64,000 nucleotides of DNA from Zygnema cylindricum (GCA_037447655.1 JBBHKE010000992.1:62001-126000); one strand, 5' to 3'. Positions 22,430-35,230 are shown, counted from the first letter of the stretch. Translations and numbers: made by a program. Notes: generated by a model not told the origin, from the letters alone.

Positions 22430-23072
22430 GTTGTTTCCGACATTGAGCTCCTTTTGTTTCCGACATTGAGCTCCTTTTGTTTCCGACATTGAGCTCCTTT
22501 TGTTTCCGACATTGAGCTCCTTTTGTCTCCGGCATTGAGCTCCTTTTGTTTCCGACATTGAGCTCCTTTTGTCTCCGGCATTGAGCTCCTTTTGTTTCCG
22601 ACATTGAGCTCCTTTTTTTTTCCGACATTGAGCTCCTTTTGTCTCCGGCATTGAGCTCCTTTTGTTTCCGACATTGAGCTCCTTTTGTTTCCGACATTGA
22701 GCTCCTTTTGTCTCCGGCATTGAGCTCCTTTTGTTTCCGACATTGAGCTCCTTTTGTTTCCGACATTGAGCTCCTTTTGTTTCCGACATTGAGCTCCTTT
22801 TGTCTCCGGCATTGAGCTCCTTTTGTTTCCGACATTGAGCTCCTTTTGTCTCCGGCATTGAGCTCCTTTTGTTTCCGACATTGAGCTCCTTTTGTTTCCG
22901 ACATTGAGCTCCTTTTGTTTCCGACATTGAGCTCCTTTTGTCTCCGGCATTGAGCTCCTTTTGTTTCCGACATTGAGCTCCTTTTGTTTCCGACATTGAG
23001 CTCCTTTTGTTTCCGACATTGAGCTCCTTTTGTCTCCGGCATTGAGCTCTATTTGGTCCGGCATTGAGCTCT
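22430..23072 (-). repeat. 23-bp minisatellite, 28 copies, two unit types
   Basis: CATTGAGCTC recurs 28 times at 23-bp spacing. Units differ mainly by TTTCCGA versus CTCCGG before the core. In order, the types are TTTT C T C TT C TT C TTT C T C TTT C TTT C plus one diverged final unit. Each unit has a SacI site (GAGCTC). Since 23 is not a multiple of three, all three minus-strand frames are open with the same 23-residue cycle (such as MSETKGAQCRKQ). I see no flanking gene that would use it. Confidence 0.9.
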
Positions 23073-23435
23073 TTGACTAGCAAAATTTTAGCTATATAAC
23101 TGGTACTGCTAGTTCGGCTCCATCAAAACGAGTGTTTTCTATTGCCTGCCAGATTCTCACTGCTAAGCAAAACCGGTTGAGTCCAGAATCCGATGAAATA
23201 CTTGTTTTGTTTAAAGGCTTTTAGAAAGCAACATAATTGTTTATTATTATTCGTGATGAAAAAGGAAAAGATATAAAAAAGGAGGGAAACATGAACGATA
23301 ACGAGAAGAATAAGGTTGTTTCCAAAAGATTGGTGGAAATGTCTTTCCAGCAAAACTTAACGTTGAGAAATAATGTTATTCATGGAATATTTTTAGTGTG
23401 CATGGTTGAAGGATATTAAAATTTCATATTAACCG

Positions 23436-23810
23436 TTAGAGAAACAAAGTAGAATTAAGATTTGGATATTGATATTGATAGATTGGGCAACTAGAGATTT
23501 AGGATTTAGGGATTATGACATGTCTGAATGTGGGAAATGGGGAATTGGAAATCACATAATATGGACATCTTGTAGTTCTTAACTCTTTGTGAATATTAAA
23601 ACTTATCATTTGAGGAATTAAGATTTGGAATTTTCCTGTTATTAGTTAGAGAAATAAAGTAGATTTATGATTTGGATTTTCGATATTGATAGTTTGGGCA
23701 ACTAAGAAATTTGGGATTTTGGGATTTTGGGATTATGGGATTATGACATGTTTGAATATGGGAAATGGGGAATTCGAAATCCAATAATTTTGACATCTCG
23801 GAGTTCTAAA
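23436..23810. repeat. Tandem duplication, about 210-bp period
   Basis: Two diverged units start TTAGAGAAA(C/T)AAAGTAGA and share GATATTGATAG, TTGGGCAACTA and GGGAAATGGGGAATT. The second has extra GGGATTTT repeats. Confidence 0.75.
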
Positions 23811-23829
23811 TTTTGGTGAGTTTCAAGAT

Positions 23830-25294
23830 TTTATCAATCGATGATTTAGATTTAGAATTTGGGAAAGTAAATAATGAATATATTAATGTGGAAATGTGGG
23901 TTAATTGTGGCCACATATCAGGCTCCATTTGAGTGGTCACGAGATGCAATTGTACCAAGATCTACAGAATTTAATTGGCATCATATTGCATTTTTTATAG
24001 TGATTTCGTTTTTTAGAGGTGTATATTATGGCAAAATTGTACGATTCACCCTGATCATCCGGGGAAATTTCTTCAATTTAATTACCCCAAGAGATTCAAT
24101 TTGTGAAACTAAAATTTGTGAATCTAAAATGCAAATCTCTTTGTTGTTGTAAAAAGTATGCTTTTGAAAGCAAAAACGATTTATGTTTTGATGACACGTA
24201 AGGTAGATCTGCCTGCAAAGTTGGAAATAGGACAGACGATTTTTGTATTAATAATTGTATTAAAATTTGTGTTGAACAAATATGTCTTTCTGCTCTCTAC
24301 TTATTCAATATGTCTTTCTGAGCATTGTGTGCGTGCCAAATTTTAGTACAACCTCAGAAAATTAACGTCAACAACTCACTCACAAATATTGTGTAGATAA
24401 GCAAAACAGAAAGTGAACATGAAAAAATATTTTTGTTGTTAAACACCAAATTCCATTGCCAAAGAAAAACAAATGAAACAATTGTAAATATATGGGCTAA
24501 CAGGTAATTTGGAAGCAAAAAAAACACTTTGTAAGCATACAAAAACACTAAATATACAGCCACGTATAAACCACAGGTGAGTTGGTGATCAGATTTGTTT
24601 AAGCGGACAGATAAGAGAAACAACATTTTAACTCTTTCTTAGTTTATTTTTATAGGAAAATCAAGCAAACTAGTTCTCACATGTTCAAACGTCAACTATG
24701 TGAGCACAGGCTATAGCTGGTACATTATAGGAAAAATGTACCCAAATTAGAGTTATGCATAAATTAGAGTCAATATTTATTTGGTGTAAGGACTTGAACC
24801 CATCTAAGTAAATAACACTAATTAGTTTTTTAAACAAATTATTTCCATTGAGCTGGCCGTTTGATAATCTGTTGCCACCGGTATGACAAGTTGTTGTTTC
24901 TGTGAAATTTTTTCCATAACAAGGATTCAAGTAACCATTTACGAATAGTTAAGAATACATATAAGCCTATCGGAATGAAATTTTTGAACTTCAGGGCGTA
25001 CGATTATTTTTGTCCGTCAAGTAGAGGGTTAACTTTAACCCTCGTGTCACAATAAAGATTGTCGACACCTACCAGTGTGCGCATGACAAATATGTGGTAT
25101 CCCATTACAATCTTTTTCTTGAAAAGTTCAATAATTAACTTTGAGAAAATTTAAATTTAATTAGATAATTTAAAACAGATTTGATAGTTCCGATTGAAAG
25201 GCAAGAACCACATATATGAGTCGGTGGTTTGAAAATAGTGGGAGTGTCTACAAAAATAAAAGGTTTATTGTCGCGAAAAGAATATAACCACTAA
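23830..25294. other. AT-rich stretch, no gene seen
   Basis: There are only short random frames. AAATTAGAGT motifs near 24735-24770 match the interior of the 3722-4223 MITE, so a fragment of that family may be present. Confidence 0.5.
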
Positions 25295-25780
25295 GGGGGT
25301 GTCCCCATGTAATTAATGCTTTGAATAATTACTTTGGATTTTAGTGAATATATCTCATACAACTTTGAAGAGCGTTCCAATGAAATCGGAAATTTGAAAT
25401 GTGACGCTTTTAGACGTAGGTCTAACTTGTGACGGTTGAAGACGACTACCTAACTTCACACGATTGGTGACGCCAACAAAAACAACGCAGTTTATAGACG
25501 TCTAGATTTTTGAGATATTGTAGATGCTTAAAGTTTTGGGAAATTGTGACGTCATGGACTCTTGTGACAACGTCTACGTCAGTGATTCAATAACTTTCAG
25601 CCATGGCTTCCCTTCTTCGTTTTTTTGACTGCCATCAAAGTATACCTAAAGGTAGTCAAAAGAATTATTTTTCAAATATCTTTTATTTCATACCAGTATT
25701 GTCGTGTCTCATTCTATAGAGCGTAAAACAAAAGCGATAGTGTGAGAGGGAGAAGAGGAGAGGCGATGAAGATGTAAACT
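25295..25780. mobile_element. PIF/Harbinger-like element fragment
   Basis: It begins after TAA with GGGGGTGTCCCCATGT, matching the CCCATGT end type of the elements at 35479 and 62656. Its body (GTGACGGTTGAAGACGACTAC, then GCCATCAAAGTATACC) aligns with 62760-63110. The right end was not found, so this is a partial copy. Confidence 0.55.
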
Positions 25781-27195
25781 TCTACAAAGGACCTGTAAAT
25801 GAAAGTGGAGGTCCGAGACCCCTACAATTTTTTTTTCGTACATGCGCTTCACATGCAGGGAGAAAAAAACAGTAACACTTATTTTGCGTTTGGGTCTAAC
25901 AACATGAAGGAATTAAACAACTCATCTTGCTTAAATTTTGTCACATTTGACAAAATCTACTTTATTTCGTCCCAAAGAAATCAAACAAATAATAAACTAA
26001 CAAGAGGTGTGGAATCTTTGTCCGAAATGTGTTTACAAAAAAAAGTAATGAAAGTTTTTACAAATCCCACAAGTCCTCAGTATGGACAAACTCAAAGTGT
26101 GCAAGAAAAATCGGTATCTTCATATTACTTTTAACTCGATTAGATCTAGAAATGAAGTCCACACTATTTATGGTTAATGATTTTCGATGGTATTTAAGCT
26201 ATTATCACTTCAAGTTTATTCCAAACCATGATTTGGTGCCGATTTTTACCTGATTTGATGGAAAAGTAAACCTTTTCCTCGATTTGACATTGGAAGAAAA
26301 AATAAATAAATAAAAAATAAATGAAAAATAAATAACACTGAGACCAAAGGTTGTGAGTGGAAACAACAAATGGCATAATGTCAAAAAGTAAATAACACCT
26401 TTAAAATCCATTTAGGACACAAAGAAAGGAAAACTTTTTGAATGACACCAAAAGAGATCGAGACAAAACAAGAAAAAAGGACTCAAAAACCTTTTAATAA
26501 AATTATGAGTTTCTTACACACGAATAAACATCTACAAACAACTTTGAAAAAAATACGCATAACTATCAAAACTACTTTTATACCTTTCTACTATATCTCA
26601 TAAATCTCTATTTTTCTACTATATATACTACATTATTAATACTAAATACTACTAAATTCTTCATACGCCCACCCAAATAGAACTTAAATAGTGAAAAAAA
26701 CCTTATAGCGTAATTTGATTTATCAACCGAACCATACCCACCAGCTCGTTCCAAAAAAGACTAAAAAAAATAAAAAGATAAGATCACTAGACATCAAAAT
26801 TAAAACGACTTCTAAAGAAAAACAACAAACAATTTAGGGTTTTTAGGGTTTTTTAGGGTTTTTTAGGGTTTTTTAGGGTTTTCTAAGGTTTTTTTTTGGG
26901 ATAATGAACAGACATCATTTTATGTCTTTTCATTAAAGACAACCCCCCACCCCCCCACTATTCATTTTCCCTAATTACAAAATAGAAAAACAAGTCGATT
27001 CCTTAAAACCTTTCGTTTCCTAAAAAAAAAAAAACCACTTTAACCAAAAAAAATAAAAAACTTCAAACACTAAACAAACTTTAAACAGTAGATACAAAAC
27101 CTTTTTCCTTTTTGTAATTACTTATTACTTCGACAAATTCAAAACCTTATCTTTCAAAATCTTTAAATGAAACATAACCGGAAACTCGAGGAGGA
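25781..27195. other. AT-rich stretch before the assembly gap, no gene seen
   Basis: No recognisable protein or terminal repeat was found apart from the telomere-like patch near 26832. Confidence 0.5.
26832..26890. repeat. Interstitial telomere-like TTTAGGG repeats
   Basis: Five TTTAGGG motifs follow at 8-10 bp spacing with extra T residues, then a decayed CTAAGG. The motif is the plant telomere unit; the irregular spacing argues for an interstitial or promoter (telo-box) origin. Confidence 0.6.
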
Positions 27196-27205
27196 NNNNN
27201 NNNNN
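27196..27205. other. Assembly gap (10 N)
   Basis: Ten consecutive N bases. Sequence continuity across this point is not guaranteed. Confidence 1.
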
Positions 27206-27580
27206 CGTCCAAAAATGTTAGCAATAAAACATATTGCAGGAGACTGTTAAGAACAAAGCAAATGTCAACAGGCGGACTTTTCAGGAGTCAATCGTGTTAG
27301 TATCAAATCCATCAAATCGATCCCTGACAAAAAGTTGACTCCATTGAATAAATTTCTTAAGTCCGTGAAGACGTTATACAAAATAACGATTGTAAAAACC
27401 TGCTTACAAAAACCTCTTGAAGAGACATTTGAGACAAATGAGAAAGACTTACAGAAAACAAGTGCATTCAAAAAAGTCCCAAGAAATTTATATTACAATA
27501 AGTTGAAACACAAGGATTAAGTATTTTATACCCAAACAAGTACCGAACCTGTTCAATTCGGCCTAACATCCTTTAAATAC

Positions 27581-28665
27581 TCAACTCCACTGCATTGCAT
27601 TAATGATGCCCTCTCCATATGGTTTACAAGCATGATCTGACAACATTGTACTCGACAAAACCATCCTTTTGAACCTAGAATTCGGATCTATTCCTTTATA
27701 AACAACATGGCGAACGGTATTTTCATTTGGAATCTTCAATCTTTGGTTTGGTTTCTTCCTCCATTCTCCACCTTTCCTGCCCAAACTGTGTTCATTGGGA
27801 CTCGCATCCTCTTTGCTGCTATTTTCACTCTTCCCCAAACTAAAGATTTTTGGATACTTAGCCCACAGATTTTTTCCACCTTCCATATTTTCTCGCTCCT
27901 TTTCAACATTCTCTTTGCAATCTCTGTTGTCAAAATCCTCTCTGCCCTTATTATACTTCCCACCTTCCTCCCTCCCCTTATGCTTCCCAAATTCCTCTCT
28001 CCCCTCATGTTTCTCGAAATCTTTTCGACCCTTATGTTTGCCCTTGTCTGGACCTATTTCAGAAACTCCAAATTTCAAATCGGTAATCTTACTTTGTAGG
28101 CCCCAAACAACAGACATGAACTTGTCTGCCCCTGATATTTCCTCCTTTTTCTCCTCCTCCTTTTTCTTCTCCTCCTCCTCTTCCTCCCTCTCCTCTTTAC
28201 ATGTCTCTTTCTCCCCGCCTACCACATCCTGCGAAACATCCAACTTTTTCTTACCCCACCACCAACCGAGTGGGCCTTCCCAATTGGCCGAGCCATCACC
28301 ACTAGTATTCACACCTTCGGCTTCTAAATTTTTCTCTTCATCCAGCCAATATTCCACTTCAGTCTTCTTACCTCTACGTCTCTCATCCTCTTCTCCCTCC
28401 ACCTCTTTCCTTCCCTCCAAACTCTCCCAGTCAGCCTTCACTAGTTGATCCACACTTAAAGGGGGTTCCTGTCCAGGCTCCAGAGGCTTACGAACAATAT
28501 GGTACAACATCCCAGGGGCAAAAAGACGTTGTTCCTCTGCCTCTTCCACGGTCAACAGGACTAACTCCTTTGCATTGGTTTCCACTACACCGTCCGCTCC
28601 AGGAAAATTTATCTGAGGATTAGTGAAGGGACTGGTCCGCTCCGCACGATCGATAGAATTCACCG
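27581..28665 (-). CDS. Lipase gene last exon: charged linker and C-terminal His motif
   Basis: It starts in phase after the exon 8 end and contains LFAPGMLYHIVRKP, a long acidic/basic stretch (EEREEEEEEKKKEEEKKEE) and imperfect repeats of about ten residues (variants of KHKGREEF). It ends with SRFKRMVLSSTMLSDHACKP and a TGA at 27581. The terminal block is diagnostic of the family; the linker is lineage-specific low complexity. Confidence 0.88.
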
Positions 28666-31600
28666 CTGCGATGTTTTGACAGCCCAAAAATCACATTGGT
28701 ACACATTATTATTATATCACTAGAAGTTTCCTCCCTTACTCCTTCCATTCTCCCATCCCCATCGACAACAGTGTTTGCATATCCATACGTCAAGGGAACT
28801 ACATTTCCTTAAAGTTTCAATATTCAATGTGAAACCAAGCATGGTAAAGCAATCATGCACTCCACCTACAACAACAGTTTACTGCAAACAATTCATTGCC
28901 TTCACCTATTACTCTGCCCTTTATTTGTCAAAGTGGATAATATTCAACTGGTATTCTCTAACAAATATAATCCTGATTGTCAGTCCGACACCATTCAGTT
29001 CCTCGTAATCTGTCAGCCTCCAAAACCGACCCTCTAGTCAACCCATAACCGCCTCATTATTTATCCGATGTCATTTTTAATCAAATTCTATGATATTATG
29101 ACAAATAAGCTCCCACTTAACGAAAGTTTAACTCAACAATCAATAAGAAAATAAATAAACTATGTGAAGGTGTCATGTTTAGATACTGGTGCACTGTTTT
29201 TACTACAACTTTATCATATATTTTTCAGATTCTCTCAATCCTAAACAAAATAAAATATGAACACTTTCGTATTTACATAATGGTGCACCATAATTTACTA
29301 CAACTTAATCATACCTTTTTCAAATTCTCTCTGTCGTGAACGAAGTAAAATATGTATGGTCTCATACATAGACAATGGTACTCCATTTTCCACTACAACC
29401 TTATCATACTTTTCCCAAATTATCTCCATCATGAACAATAGCATACCTTGTTGAGCCGCCACGCTAAGAACGGCTCCAGCTAAAACTCCTGCCGCAGTAA
29501 ACCAGCCTGCCCTCGACTGCGCGACAGTGCCGAGTTCTCCACTCTGAGCTGCATCATATTGTTGGACAAGTTTCTGTCCAGCCGTACATATTGCAGACCA
29601 GCCCAGACTCTTTGCCTGCTTGACCAAATGACCCGGGGGAAGCCCTGCTGCCGCTTCAAATTTGGACAAATAAGAGTGGCTCTGTTGAGCTAAGCCGACA
29701 AGTTTCCGTTGCATGCTGCCTTCTGGCAGAGCTGTGGACCTACGTGAAAATAATACGCGCAACATGGAGAGGGAGAGGGAGAGGGAGAGGGAGAGGGAGA
29801 GGGAGAGGGAGAGGGGGAGGGATGAGAGGTAGGCAGGAGGAAAGGGGGAAGGCCAGGGAAACTGATCATGTGCGGTGATGTATGGAAATCTATGCTCGGT
29901 GATGCACTTACGAATTGTGGTGTTCATGCAGAACCCCGTTGAGAAGAAGCATAGACAGGTTACATTCTGAATATCAACTGGATTCAAAAAAGTACACCGT
30001 TGTATCGCTATTAGAGTTGATGTTTTTTAAGCCACAAGAATGCAGCCTAATTTCATTTCCAAGGAAAGAATCTCACCTTTCCATCACAACCTTTGGATAA
30101 GTAATGTAGCAAGTGTGCACGGAGAAAAAAAAGTTCAAAGACTGATAATTACATTAACGCTAATAGGGATACAAGGTGGAGTCTTGTTGGTGATGATAGA
30201 GAACGACTGCAATTACTTTATCATGATTTGACCTCACCAAACTATCACCAAGTAAATCCTAAGTTGTGAGCATCTTAACGAAACTACACAACTCCAAAAC
30301 AACCAAAAACAAAAACTCAGTGAAAGAACTTACCAGTCTGTCTCCAAAATTTCTGTTCGTAGTTCCTCCAGAGAAGCAGGACTGCAACGTGCCACCACAT
30401 CATCCTGCAGATAAAGGAAAGTAGAAAAGATGTGGAAAAAGACAGCAGGGTATCCCCACAACTAGATTTCATTAATTCTTCATATAGTCCATCAGTACAT
30501 GAAACCAAGGTAACCCCATGCGAAAAGAAAAAACAAGAAAAAAAAAAAAAAAAAAAAAAAAAACTCAGGATTGATATACCATCGTTGTGAGAGTTCATTC
30601 AATACCTCATAATTTTCTCTAACAAGAAAACTAACAGCAAAATTAGGAACACCAAAACACTGCTGCCTTAATCTTTGATTTTGATTATAAAAGCAACGCC
30701 AGGACAAGTGAGGACACTGTAATAACAAATATCATAATCTTTCTGCCAAAAAAAGGTGCAACAAAATCGTTATGAAACTGACGAGCATCCTCCACATCTC
30801 CTATTCTCATAGATTGGACCAGCTCTCAAATAATCAATCTCCGATTCATTTTCAAACTTACCTGCAGAACAACAGTAGAAATGAAGGCCGATGAAACAGC
30901 CGCAAGTCTTTTGTCGACACATGGGGGACAAGCATAGGCCCAGCATGATATCCGGGAAACAGGGATACCCAACCGTGACAAGGAGTCACTACTGGCCAAC
31001 ATAGAATCGTTCCTGGCTTCGTGCAAAAGCATAGTAAGGAGAGCCGCAGTTCCAGCACCAAGGGAGTGGCCAGTCAAAACAAGACGATAGTTCTGCAAAA
31101 AAAATTGAAGAGACAATTGATTTGTAAATGCAAGGAACAGGAACCTACAGCCTGCAATTCGCTCAGGAAAAGCTTTTCAATTCATTCAATCGTCCTTGAA
31201 TTAGAGTTGAAGATAAAAGAAAGAGCGAGAGAAAAAAAAGCTGACCTTATTTTCCATAAGAGCACTTCTCAACGTTTCACCTTCTTCAACCAATAGCCAT
31301 CTTGCGGCATTTAACATCCCCGAATGACCATACCTGTTCCATGACAAGAGTTACAGTACATCGAATATTGTTGTTAGTGTTAATACCACTAAGTCGGCCT
31401 TTTCTGCCCTCTGAACACAAAATAGCGTTAAATAATACTTTTTAACTTCTTCTAGCTAATTTCGTAAGCTGGTAAAAACCGTCCACGTCGCACCTATTAA
31501 AACTAATAACACTGAAATAAACCCCGCGCACTAAATTCTTTACTTTAACAGCGATTCACGGTGTAGTAAGCTCTAGGTACTTTAATTAAATAGGAGCTTT

Positions 31601-34079
31601 TATCATGCCCAGTAAAGCATTCAAATCCCACAAAATCACTTATTAACAAAATCAACCCTCACGTTCCCCTCTCATTCCTAATCTCACATTCTACCTCACA
31701 TTCACCTCAGTTTCCCCAGCTTCCGTGACAATGAGCCACAATACTCAGCAACCACACTGGCAAAAAAAAAAAAAAACAAGTGCCACAAATGCCACAAGTT
31801 TTACGGCAGGGTAAAAAAAAAAATATGGCAGTTCATTCACACCCGCCTTCAAAACGTTCACTGTGAGGATTCAAGTCGGTCAGAACATCCGAGGCAGCGT
31901 GAGTTCCCCGTATGCCGAGAACCACATATTCCCGAATGTCATCCACCGCAATATAATAGGCGGGTCGCATCAACGCCGACTTTGTCACTTGTTTCAAGAC
32001 ACGATCCTCTTTAATCTGCAAATACCATAAGAGCCATTGAGTTTTCGGAACCAAACAAAGGGCAGAAGTTCATCCACATCTCCAGCCTGGAAAGGATAAA
32101 CAACCACAGAATTCCCCTCTTAATGCCCCTCTTGACTTGAGAGAATAGTGAAGGATAAGACATGTTGAATGAGTCGTTGTGGTTCGAGTCCACGAGTAGT
32201 ATGTCACTATCCTAAAGGCAGCAACAGGTTGATTTAAATCATACCCCAAGGTTTGTCGCAAGGACAGCTCTATCGAATTCATAAGCAGCCATAGCCCATC
32301 GCAGCCAATGGAGAAGCTCCACCAGCTCATGCCTGTTTTCACCTTACCCAAAAATAATCAGTAAACAATAAAATATAAAAGTCTATAAAAACATTTATTA
32401 AAAAACTCCCAGTTATATGCATCGTCAAATGTCTATGGTTCAATCAGAGATAAACAGTATACTTTCACGTTACAAATTATGTGCAATTGGTAATCAATTG
32501 AATTACAATTTCATTCATGCACAGTTACATCTTGTACACCATATATTCATCATACATTAATCACTACATCCAGGTGTTACTCAAGTAAGGGTATGTGGTT
32601 AGCAGCAATTAGTACAGCGTGTATTGCTATTAGCGTTATGTTTTCTCGCCAACTTAAATCATCTTTCCCCCGAGCTCACATGTCCAACTTTTGATTGGAG
32701 ACCTCCAATCGGAAAGTGAGAATCTAATCTTCCAACCTCAACCGTCAAATTCACAGTCCGACAAGTGTGCACTGAGAAAAATTGATTTAAGTGGCGAAAA
32801 AAAGCGTTAATGCGATACACGTTACAGTTACAAATATCTGCCGTGAAACGAAATAAATCAACATTGCAATTCATCAACATTGAAAACCTCCAATAAACAA
32901 CGCTGGTAAAGTTTCCCCTCACAAGGCTTGGCCAAATTCCTCCACAGAATGTCACAACATATTCCTTTAGGGTATAAAGTTGTAAAAGTTACTAACACCT
33001 TTTCGCCACAGCTGAAGCACAACACAACTAATTCCCTTGTTAACCAACTCGAGTGGCCACCAATTTAGTTTGCTGAGGGGAGAGGGAGGGGGAGGGGGGG
33101 GGAGAGGGAGAAGGATAGGGAAAGGGACGGCTTATGAATCTCTACACAGACACCGTCTCTAGATCGTTTGTCAAGTCACACCAAGAAATGGAAGATGAAT
33201 TGAGAAAATATGGTGAAAGAACGCCACCTGGCAGTCACTTGCGATCCGTCTATGGTGTCCACTGCTCCCTCCAGAGCGTGACGATTGGCCACCTTGTACA
33301 GTCCCAAGGTGAGCTCCTCCATGCCCCATTGCCCCATTCCTGCTGCACTCCTTTTGATGCTCGCAGCAATGGTTGCCAATGTTGGCACAGCCGAAGTTGG
33401 GACTTCATCACCATTCTTGCCTACAAACAAATCGCAATCATCCATGTCAACATAAAAGGACAAAAGTTGGGACTTCATCGTCAAAGATAAGAAGAGTTCA
33501 GCACTATTCTCAACAACATCCATGGTAATATCACAGTTCAAATGTGCAGAAACAATTGGAAATGCGGTACGTGGCTACCGCACAGTAATCACGTATTCCA
33601 GAGTATTATACGCTTATATTATGGAATGCTGCTAAGTTCTACTGATAAAGAAGGGTGATAACAAATAAAACAATCATAAACAGGGGAATAAAAGCAAGAA
33701 AAACATAAAAATAGACAAAGCCAAAATGTTGTCAAACAACTCAAAGAGTTAAACCAGACTCAAATAGTGCCATAAGTGACTACAGTAAACAGAATTTTAA
33801 GTGACGCGTAACTTTGAGGGACATAAAAAATGTCTAAGTGCCAAAAGGAAAGCTGAACTTGAACAGAAAAAAAAAAATGAAGTATTTAACAGATGTCACC
33901 AGATAAAAAATGAGCAACAGTTTCTCAAGGTCCTTGTTAAGCATCCGCATTCCAAAGATGTCTCTTGTACCTTTTGGAAAAGTACGATCAGCAGGACCGC
34001 TGGATTGTTCTGACGTACTGACAGAATCATTTGCACTGGATGACGTAACACTCTCGTTTAAATCTTGCGTCTGTGACAT
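27581..34079 (-). CDS. Class 3 lipase, plant diacylglycerol-lipase-like (776 aa)
   Basis: Nine exons in perfect phase: 33971-34079, 33228-33420, 32245-32332, 31843-32015, 31246-31333, 30862-31092, 30334-30404, 29447-29739, 27581-28665. The product resembles plant sn-1-specific DAG-lipase-like proteins (alpha/beta hydrolases releasing acyl chains from glycerolipids, usually membrane-associated). Seen: MRPAYYIAVDD and VVLGIRGTHAASDVLTD, the nucleophile motif GHSLGAG (Ser about 227), VVLQDDVVARCSP with the likely catalytic Asp (295/296), the family block LFAPGMLYHIVRKP, and a C-terminal MVLSSTMLSDHACKPY with the likely catalytic His (about 760). An in-frame TGA two codons upstream supports the ATG at 34079. 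The charged Glu/Lys tail insert is unusually long. Two MITEs sit in introns. Confidence 0.88.
29766..29816. repeat. (GGGAGA)n microsatellite in lipase intron
   Basis: About eight hexamer copies lie 27 bases upstream of the exon 8 acceptor. On the transcript it is TCTCCC, so it may serve as an extended polypyrimidine tract. Confidence 0.9.
29995..30178. mobile_element. TA-type MITE in lipase intron 7
   Basis: The left end CACCGTTGTATCGCTATTA and right end (reverse complement) CACCTTGTATCCCTATTA are inverted repeats. TA precedes the left end; the right flank is GA. It shares AAGTGTGCAC with the copies at 17377 and 32615. Confidence 0.6.
30538..30563. repeat. A26 homopolymer in lipase intron
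   Basis: Uninterrupted A tract on the plus strand, T on the transcript. Confidence 0.95.
30862..31092 (-). CDS. Lipase gene exon 6: catalytic serine exon
   Basis: It reads NYRLVLTGHSLGAGTAALL, with the GxSxG nucleophile elbow and the oxyanion region, then CWAYACPPCVDKRLA, and ends VVLQ at a consensus donor GTAAGT. It is in phase 0 at both ends (77 codons). Confidence 0.92.
32615..32822. mobile_element. TA-flanked MITE in lipase intron 2
   Basis: Inverted ends of about 45 bp: CAGCGTGTATTGCTATTAGC on the left against CGTGTATCGCATTAACGC on the right. They continue to a shared CGCCACTTAAATC-like inner part. TA is present at both borders. Confidence 0.7.
33971..34079 (-). CDS. Lipase gene exon 1: Ser/Thr-rich N-terminus
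   Basis: It encodes MSQTQDLNESVTSSSANDSV and a hydrophilic run ending RTFPK, then donor GTACAAG in phase 1, matching exon 2. No signal peptide is seen. The exon is assigned by phase and position, not by recognised homology. Confidence 0.55.
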
Positions 34080-35230
34080 TCTTCAGGATTTAAATCTGTC
34101 GATGTGTGCAGAAACAGCGAAAAGAATGAAACAGAAACTCCTGAATTCTTGAAACGTCGTATTATCAACTAAAGTTGACCACAGTTGACTAGTTAACTAT
34201 ATTGCATAACATTGTAAAAGGACTAACAGCGTAATTAGAGGTAATGTAAATAATGTTAATTCGCGCTGCAATATCGTTGAAGAATACAAAAATAAAAATA
34301 GGAGGGAAAAAATGAAAATGCCCTAAACAGATAAGAGACGAAATAATGCAAACGAGGACTTGGAAATCCTTCTTGTTATGCAGAGTCACTAAAAAACATA
34401 AATATTTAGGCTCAAATGAAAAACAACAATTAGACCGATATCCAAAAAAAGAACCCTAACAGTTTATAAATTCCTGGCATTAAATCAAGTGACGTAAACC
34501 GTTTTCATGTCTATTCGATTGCATATACATTAACCTTCCTCGAGCAATAATTAAAACCAGTTGCAAACCTATGTTAGCATCTTTTCTTACTTTGTATGTA
34601 AAAAGACTTACAACAGTCGCTAAGAATAACTGCTTTCCTCGAACTTCAAACGTTTATCCTTTTATTCATAAAAGCAGAAGTCATGTTGTTGCCTGCTAAC
34701 ATGGCCATTGACCATCCTGGAGAGATGATTATGATGATGACCTGTTGCAGTGTTGCTTCACTTTCAAGTATTTGGTGACATCCAGAGACTGTCAAGTGTT
34801 AAGGGCGATTGCTATGTCTGATGAATCTTCATTACAAAATACAAATGCTTCCGTAAATAGTTAAATACGTGTCAAGGGTTTGAAAAAACAGAAACGCCGC
34901 CACGTAGGCTGACATGTATCATATCCAAACCAAAATTTAGATGTACAGCACATTTTTAGGGTGTCTTTTCGGCACGTAAGCGTACGAAAATCCACAAGAT
35001 TCCTAAAGTCCGACTCAAATGTAGACGAAACCATGCCGCAAAGTACGGTAGAGTACACCGTGAATCGCTAAAGGGAAGTGTACGAAAACGTTTGGAAAGT
35101 TGGAAACGCTACGCGTGCTATCAGGCACATTGAAAGAACTTTTGGAATATAGTACACGTATAATACGGTGCTGTCAATAGGTTGTTTCCAATTGTCCTCA
35201 CACAATTGGACTGTGCTCGGAGCTGGGGAT
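34080..35230. other. Upstream region of the lipase gene, no other gene seen
   Basis: AT-rich, with only short frames. It probably includes the lipase promoter, but no convincing TATA box or operator was identified. A CACCGTGAATCGC MITE end lies near 35055. Confidence 0.4.

Noticed and set aside
22430-23072. CRISPR array
   Set aside because: The 23-bp units are contiguous with no unique spacers, and the sequence is eukaryotic.
22329-23083. Three long overlapping minus ORFs (217-237 codons)
   Set aside because: All are the same 23-bp tandem repeat read in its three frames; no gene context supports translation.
27707-28448. Plus-strand ORFs of 130 and 217 codons
   Set aside because: Antisense shadows of the charged last exon of the lipase.
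32016-32244. Extra lipase exons suggested by protein-like runs (DSNHNDSFNMSYPSLF, AGDVDELLPF)
   Set aside because: Including them needs introns of 33-50 bases. Treating 32016-32244 as one 229-base intron joins NLG to IKEDRVLKQV in phase and fits the family with no gap.
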